This document shows, piece after piece, positions 58,311 to 64,000 of a stretch of 64,000 nt of DNA; positions within the stretch are counted from its first letter, which is position 1; the number at the start of each line of letters is the position of its first letter. The position numbers and the translations under genes were made by a program. Source of the DNA: Eurosta solidaginis (taxonomy: Eukaryota > Arthropoda > Insecta > Diptera > Tephritidae); assembly GCF_040869045.1 (NCBI RefSeq), contig NC_090319.1, positions 232,927,832-232,991,831 of the forward strand, written 5' to 3'. Under the pieces are notes generated by a model that was not told the origin of the DNA, ran no database searches, and saw only the letters and a list, made by a program, of their open reading frames with translations.

Positions 58311-59105
58311 GGGGGCCTACTCTGTATTGCGATGCGAAAGAAAAAATACGCGAAATCGCAAAATCGGTACTCTGTATCTTGACATTCGCATGTATATTTT
58401 GACTTTCGCAGTCACATTTTGCCCATTCGCAATTTTTCTCCCTTTTCGCATTTCCGGCACTCTGTAAAGTGAAAGCGAATGTCAAACAGCATTCATTTTC
58501 GCATTTTTCTTGCTACAAGTAATAGGCATTCGCATTGTTCAAATATGTAAGTATTAATTGATGATTTTATAAATTGATATCTTTATATTCATTTAAAAAT
58601 ATATAGGACAACTCAAAAAACAAAACAAACACAAAAGCAACAATTTGTAATCCTAGTGGACTTAAAATACATAAATAAATAACAATTAAATCGAACACTT
58701 TTTTATAAAGCATTTCTATTTGAAATCATGTCATTTTTTATTTGTTCTCTGATACAACTAGCAATATTTCCCATTCTATGATTTTCCACGTTTTCTGTAT
58801 TTATCACGTTCACTTCTTCCAGTTCAATTTCTGAACTGGGAGGATTTCTTCATTTAAATCAATCCTTTCTTCATTTAAATCGTTCCATAATGCTACAGAA
58901 TCCTTTTTTTAATTTGTTCAACAAAAATTAATCGTTTGCCGAAATTGTAGTCGCCTTGTTTCTTTTGTTCTCTTTCTTTGAGTTTGGTCAGTGATGCATA
59001 CTCAAGCAAAAAATTAGCGAAAAATAAAAAAGCGACATTGTTAGCGATGCGATAGCGCTACAGAGTTCCAATTACCTTTCGCATCGCAATACAGAGTAGG
59101 CCCCC
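58311..59105. mobile_element. 795-bp MITE with perfect 30-bp TIRs
   Basis: 58311-58340 (GGGGGCCTACTCTGTATTGC...) and 59076-59105 are exact reverse complements over 30 bp. Motifs from the ends (CTCTGTA, GCGAAAG) recur inside in both orientations. No transposase and no convincing TSD (ACT against TGA), so the superfamily is open. Confidence 0.9.
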
Positions 59106-59269
59106 TGAAAATGAGTTTTAATACATTTGAACAAATTTTTGTTCGAAATTTTTTTTCATTTATCACTTCATAGAACAGGAATTGCCCCCTGGTTCACGCG
59201 TCATTGGAACGTAACTAAGGGTTTTGTGATCGGTTCTATCGGAATGTCAACCCTGGTGCAATCGAAAAA

Positions 59270-59278
59270 AGGCGCCAA
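59270..59278 (-). promoter_or_regulatory. Possible E2F site upstream of Mcm3
   Basis: Minus strand TTGGCGCC within AATTGGCGCCTTTTTT, about 155 bp before the Mcm3 start codon, resembling the TTTSGCGC E2F consensus. MCM genes are known E2F targets; function here is inferred. It lies in the 327 bp between the MITE and the gene. Confidence 0.45.
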
Positions 59279-59432
59279 TTAAAGGCATACAAGACCATTA
59301 TTAGACAATAATAAGACATTCATAATTTTTTGGGTTAAATCGTTGTCACATATGTGTAACAGCACAATTTTTTGGTCTTCTAAGGTTATATAACGTCTGT
59401 GGCGAAGGTTCTGCTGTAGAGGATTTGAAAAT

Positions 59433-61236
<1,804 letters not shown>

Positions 61237-61626
61237 GTTTGTACGCATGGAAAGTATATATGCATAAAAAAGTATGGGAATCGATATTATTAAGCTGGAT
61301 ATACAGGCATGTGCTGAGACACGCTTTCGTGTTTAGCCTACTTAAATTTGCCGAATACAGCAAGCGAATTCGAGTGAAAGTGAAATGCAGCACGTGCCCG
61401 ATAGAAACTTGTTTTTGGGGGAAACAATAAGAAAAGTATTTAAAGATCAAACCATGGTTCCATTACACTGTGCAACAGTGACAGAGGCTTAAGTAGATAA
61501 AGTACTATCTCCGTTTTTCGAAGTTAGCCTCCAAAAAATAGATATCGGCTCGAAGTTCGAAATTCTACATTTAGAAATTTCACTTTTTTGTTAACGCGTT
61601 CAGCAAATTAAAAAGGTAGAAATGTG
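61237..61626 (+). other. Probable Mcm3 intron, no further exon seen
   Basis: None of its frames gives Mcm3 C-terminal sequence. Short ORFs here are stop-ridden. Confidence 0.5.
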
Positions 61627-62133
61627 ATTGTTGTTGTTGAAGCAGTGCTTCGCCCCATTCAATAGGCGCGACCGCTCACAAATTGTCATCAATATCCTCT
61701 ACCGTGAGTCCAAGGAAACTTGCTGTTTCAACAAGTGTGTACCATAAAGTGAGAGGTGTTAGAGGCGTTGGTTCCACATTACAATTAAAGAGATGATTGG
61801 TGTCATGTGGGGAGACATTGCAAGCAGGGCATACATTTTTTATTTCGGGGTTGATTCTGGATATGTAAGAGTTTAACCTGTTACCGTATCCAGATCGAAG
61901 TTAAGCTACAGTGACTCGCGTTTGCCTGGGAGTATGCGTTCCCCTTCTGCAAGTTTTGGGTACTGTTCTTTGAGTACTGGATTCACCGGGCAATTTCGGG
62001 CATTAAGGGTCGACGCCTGTTTGTGGAGTTCACTGAGGACGACCTGCTTGTGTTTTTTTGCTTCATGCGGCTGAGTTCTCAGGTGCCGTATTTCCTCATC
62101 ATGGTTACGGAGATGACTCAACACGTTCGTCAC
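61627..62133 (-). mobile_element. 3'-end fragment of element X family
   Basis: On the minus strand it encodes LSHLRNHDEEIRHLRTQP, KKHKQVVLSELHKQAS and CPVNPVLKEQYPKLAEGER, matching the C-terminus of element X (36240-36440). It then continues through the terminal zinc-motif region and ends in a (CAA)n tail at 61627-61640. A 5'-truncated insertion in the presumed Mcm3 intron. Confidence 0.88.
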
Positions 62134-62372
62134 TCATTGATTTTTTGAGCTTTCAAAAAAACTCACGAACAAAAAAAATATGTCACATATATGTACATAA
62201 GTTTTCTAAGCAATTTTCTTAAGAGAAACTGTGTGTCACGTATTTGTGACATACACAAAAGTCACATATAAGTGTCATGAGTTTTGGGAAGTACTTGTGT
62301 CACATATGGGAGTCACTAAATAGTTTGATTTCTATTAATAAAACATAAACTGAATTTTTTTATTATATATTA
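62134..62372. other. AT-rich spacer with repeated GTCACATA-type motifs
   Basis: Between 62175 and 62315, GTCACATAT, GTCACGTATTTGTGACAT, GTCACATATAAGTGTCATG and GTCACATATG occur in close series; a similar GTCACATATGTG lies at 59346. No gene. Confidence 0.45.
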
Positions 62373-62382
62373 AACATTTTTA

Positions 62383-62742
62383 CGGCGGCCACCGTGGTGT
62401 GATGGTAGCGTGCTACGCCTGCCATACCGTATGCCCTGGGTTCGCACCCCAGGCAAAGCAACATCAAAATTTTAGAAATAAGGTTTTTCAATTAGAAGAA
62501 AATTTTTCTAAGCGGGGTCGCCCCTCGGCAGTGTGTGGCAAGCGCTCCGAGTGTATTTCTGCCATGAAAAGCTCTCAGTGAAAACTAATCTGCCTCGCAG
62601 ATGCCGTGAGTCGGCATAAAACATGTAGGTCCCCTCCGGCCAATATGTAGGGAAAATCAAGAGGAGCACGACGCAACTTGGAAGAGAAGCTCGGCCTTAG
62701 ATCTCTTCGGAGGTTATCGCGCCTTACATTTATTTTTTTTTT
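62383..62742 (+). mobile_element. tRNA-derived SINE, copy 6
   Basis: Full-length, TSD AACATTTTTA (62373-62382, 62743-62752). A-box TGGTGTGATGG; B-box GGTTCGCACCC differs from the other intact copies. Sits in the presumed Mcm3 intron. Confidence 0.95.
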
Positions 62743-62868
62743 AACATTTTTATTATTTTCTATATATGTACATATGTCTGCTTTATTGGAAATGCCAGTC
62801 CCTAAAATATGGACATGGGCATAATCCAATTACATCACCATCTTTGTCTCTGCAGACTCCACATATAT

Positions 62869-63192
62869 ATTCAGCCCAATTCTAAACGAAAATTCCGTGC
62901 GAATTTTTTCCCTTCTCCCATTCCTCGTATTCTAAATAAAAATTCCTTGTGAGTTTTTTCACTTCTCCCTTTCCTCCTATTCTGAACAATGTTCGAAAAA
63001 GCGGAAACCGGTTATGGGAGAAAAGTAGGTATTCAGCCCAATTCTAAACGAAAATTCCGTGCGGGTTTTTTCCCTTCTCCCATTCCTCGTATTCTAAATA
63101 AAAATTCCTTGCGAGTTTTTTCACTTCTCCCTTTCCTCCTATTCTGAACAATGTTCGAAAAAGCGGAAACCGATTATGGGAGAAAAGTAGGT
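62869..63192 (+). repeat. Two 162-bp tandem units
   Basis: 62869-63030 and 63031-63192, each starting ATTCAGCCCAATTCTAAACG and ending GGGAGAAAAGTAGGT, differing at only a few positions. The start CAGCCCAATTCTAA is matched in inverse orientation at about 63924-63941 (TTAGAATTGGTCTG), so they may be the left end of a foldback-like element spanning 62872-63941. Confidence 0.9.
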
Positions 63193-64000
63193 ATTATGAA
63201 TGTGAGGGAGAGGGAGATTTCTCTACCATTTCATAGGAGTTTTTTCACTAGTTAAATTAAAGGGAATGTATCAAAATAGTTAAAGGAAAATGGTTATTTT
63301 AAGACAGAACACTTATTTGTACAAATTTGTGCTAAAATATGGAATTACATTCTACCACAATATTCTCACTGTTAATACAACAACAACAACCACAATAGTC
63401 TTTATTTTAAGTAGAAAATATATCATAAGCAACAGAAGAGGTTTTGGTATATTTGATGCAGCCATCCAGAAATTGCGCAAGGATTTTTAAGAAGGCTTAA
63501 ATAGATTTTTGCATATGGCGAAAGGCGAACTCAACTCGACCCGGCCGCCAGAAAATTGCTTTGCAGAATGAATGCAGGCAACTCCGGCGGATTTGTGTTA
63601 TCCCGCCAGTCTTCTTCTTATGCTCCTCTGTTGATGTTACTGTGGCACCATTTCATTACTCATATCAGTGAATACCACATGAAATGTAATAATGTGCATT
63701 GTTTATACCTTATTTCTTAATTTCAAACAAATTTGCAACAATAATTAAACTTTTCAATTTTTTAAACGAAATAAGAAATGCGCAACGAAATTTCAATTCA
63801 CAAAACAGCTGACTTCGAAAATTCGAAATTCCTATTCCCCAATTATTCTTCTCCCTAAGAGAAAAGAATTGGAGGAATTTTTCCGCGGGAATAAAAAAAT
63901 CCGCGAGAACAAAATTCCGCGAGAATATTAGAATTGGTCTGATTATGAATGTGAGGGAGAGGGAGATTTCTCTGCCATTTCATAGGAGTTTTTTCACTTG
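63193..64000 (+). repeat. 58-bp direct repeat pair enclosing AT-rich sequence
   Basis: ATTATGAATGTGAGGGAGAG and the next ~38 bases occur at 63193 and again at 63942, running to the window end with one or two differences. The ~690 bp between them have no convincing gene. Confidence 0.8.

Overview
The window is insect genomic DNA, almost certainly from a brachyceran fly. The one clear host gene, at the right end, is the N-terminal two thirds of the replicative helicase subunit Mcm3, split by short fly-type introns and very close to what I know of the Drosophila protein. Everything else I can name is transposable-element (TE) sequence, mostly decayed and deeply nested. There is no sign of a bacterial, viral or plasmid origin, and no operon or CRISPR. 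A tephritid fruit fly is a plausible guess, but the sequence does not prove it.

Left block, 0.1-26.9 kb, is a nest of insertions. The outermost identifiable unit is a minus-strand Ty3/gypsy element of mag-like type: gag 26.68-25.98 kb, protease-RT-RNase H 25.98-24.24 kb. Its integrase resumes at 2.74 kb and runs to 1.81 kb. The 21.5 kb between RNase H and integrase is a plus-strand Ty3/gypsy element with long-terminal-repeat (LTR)-like repeats at 4.96-6.24 kb and 18.7-24.23 kb. That element carries a SINE at 2.74 kb, a non-LTR fragment at 3.2-4.96 kb, an R1-like internal fragment at 9.73 kb, an almost intact LOA-type non-LTR element at 10.69-15.88 kb (minus), a second SINE at 19.04 kb and a 3.78-kb hAT transposon at 19.55 kb. 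Several insertions have clear target-site duplications (TSDs), so their relative order can be read. A jockey-type element has inserted in the outer integrase at 1.81 kb.

Middle block, 27-38.6 kb: a 503-bp TTA-flanked MITE, a 54-bp tandem repeat, then a jockey-superfamily element (29.19-36.75 kb, plus) interrupted by a near full-length CR1/jockey-type element with a PHD-like ORF1 (29.53-33.97 kb). The stretch 36.75-38.6 kb has no recognised gene.

Duplication block, 38.6-53.4 kb: a 6.6-6.8 kb segment is present twice in direct orientation, separated by 1.4 kb. Each copy holds a long inverted repeat and a SINE at the same site. The spacer begins with an LTR-like end (CCATAACA) and a tRNA-Lys-type primer-binding site. 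It may be an LTR retroelement with oversized LTRs or an ordinary tandem duplication.

Right block, 53.4-64 kb: a minisatellite of about nine hairpin-capable units, another SINE with a 13-bp TSD, several MITEs (including one with perfect 30-bp terminal inverted repeats, TIRs, about 330 bp upstream of Mcm3), Mcm3 itself, and TE debris in what is probably its next intron. The last ~290 residues of Mcm3 are not in the window. The TE genes form no shared pathway; only Mcm3 is likely to be functional.
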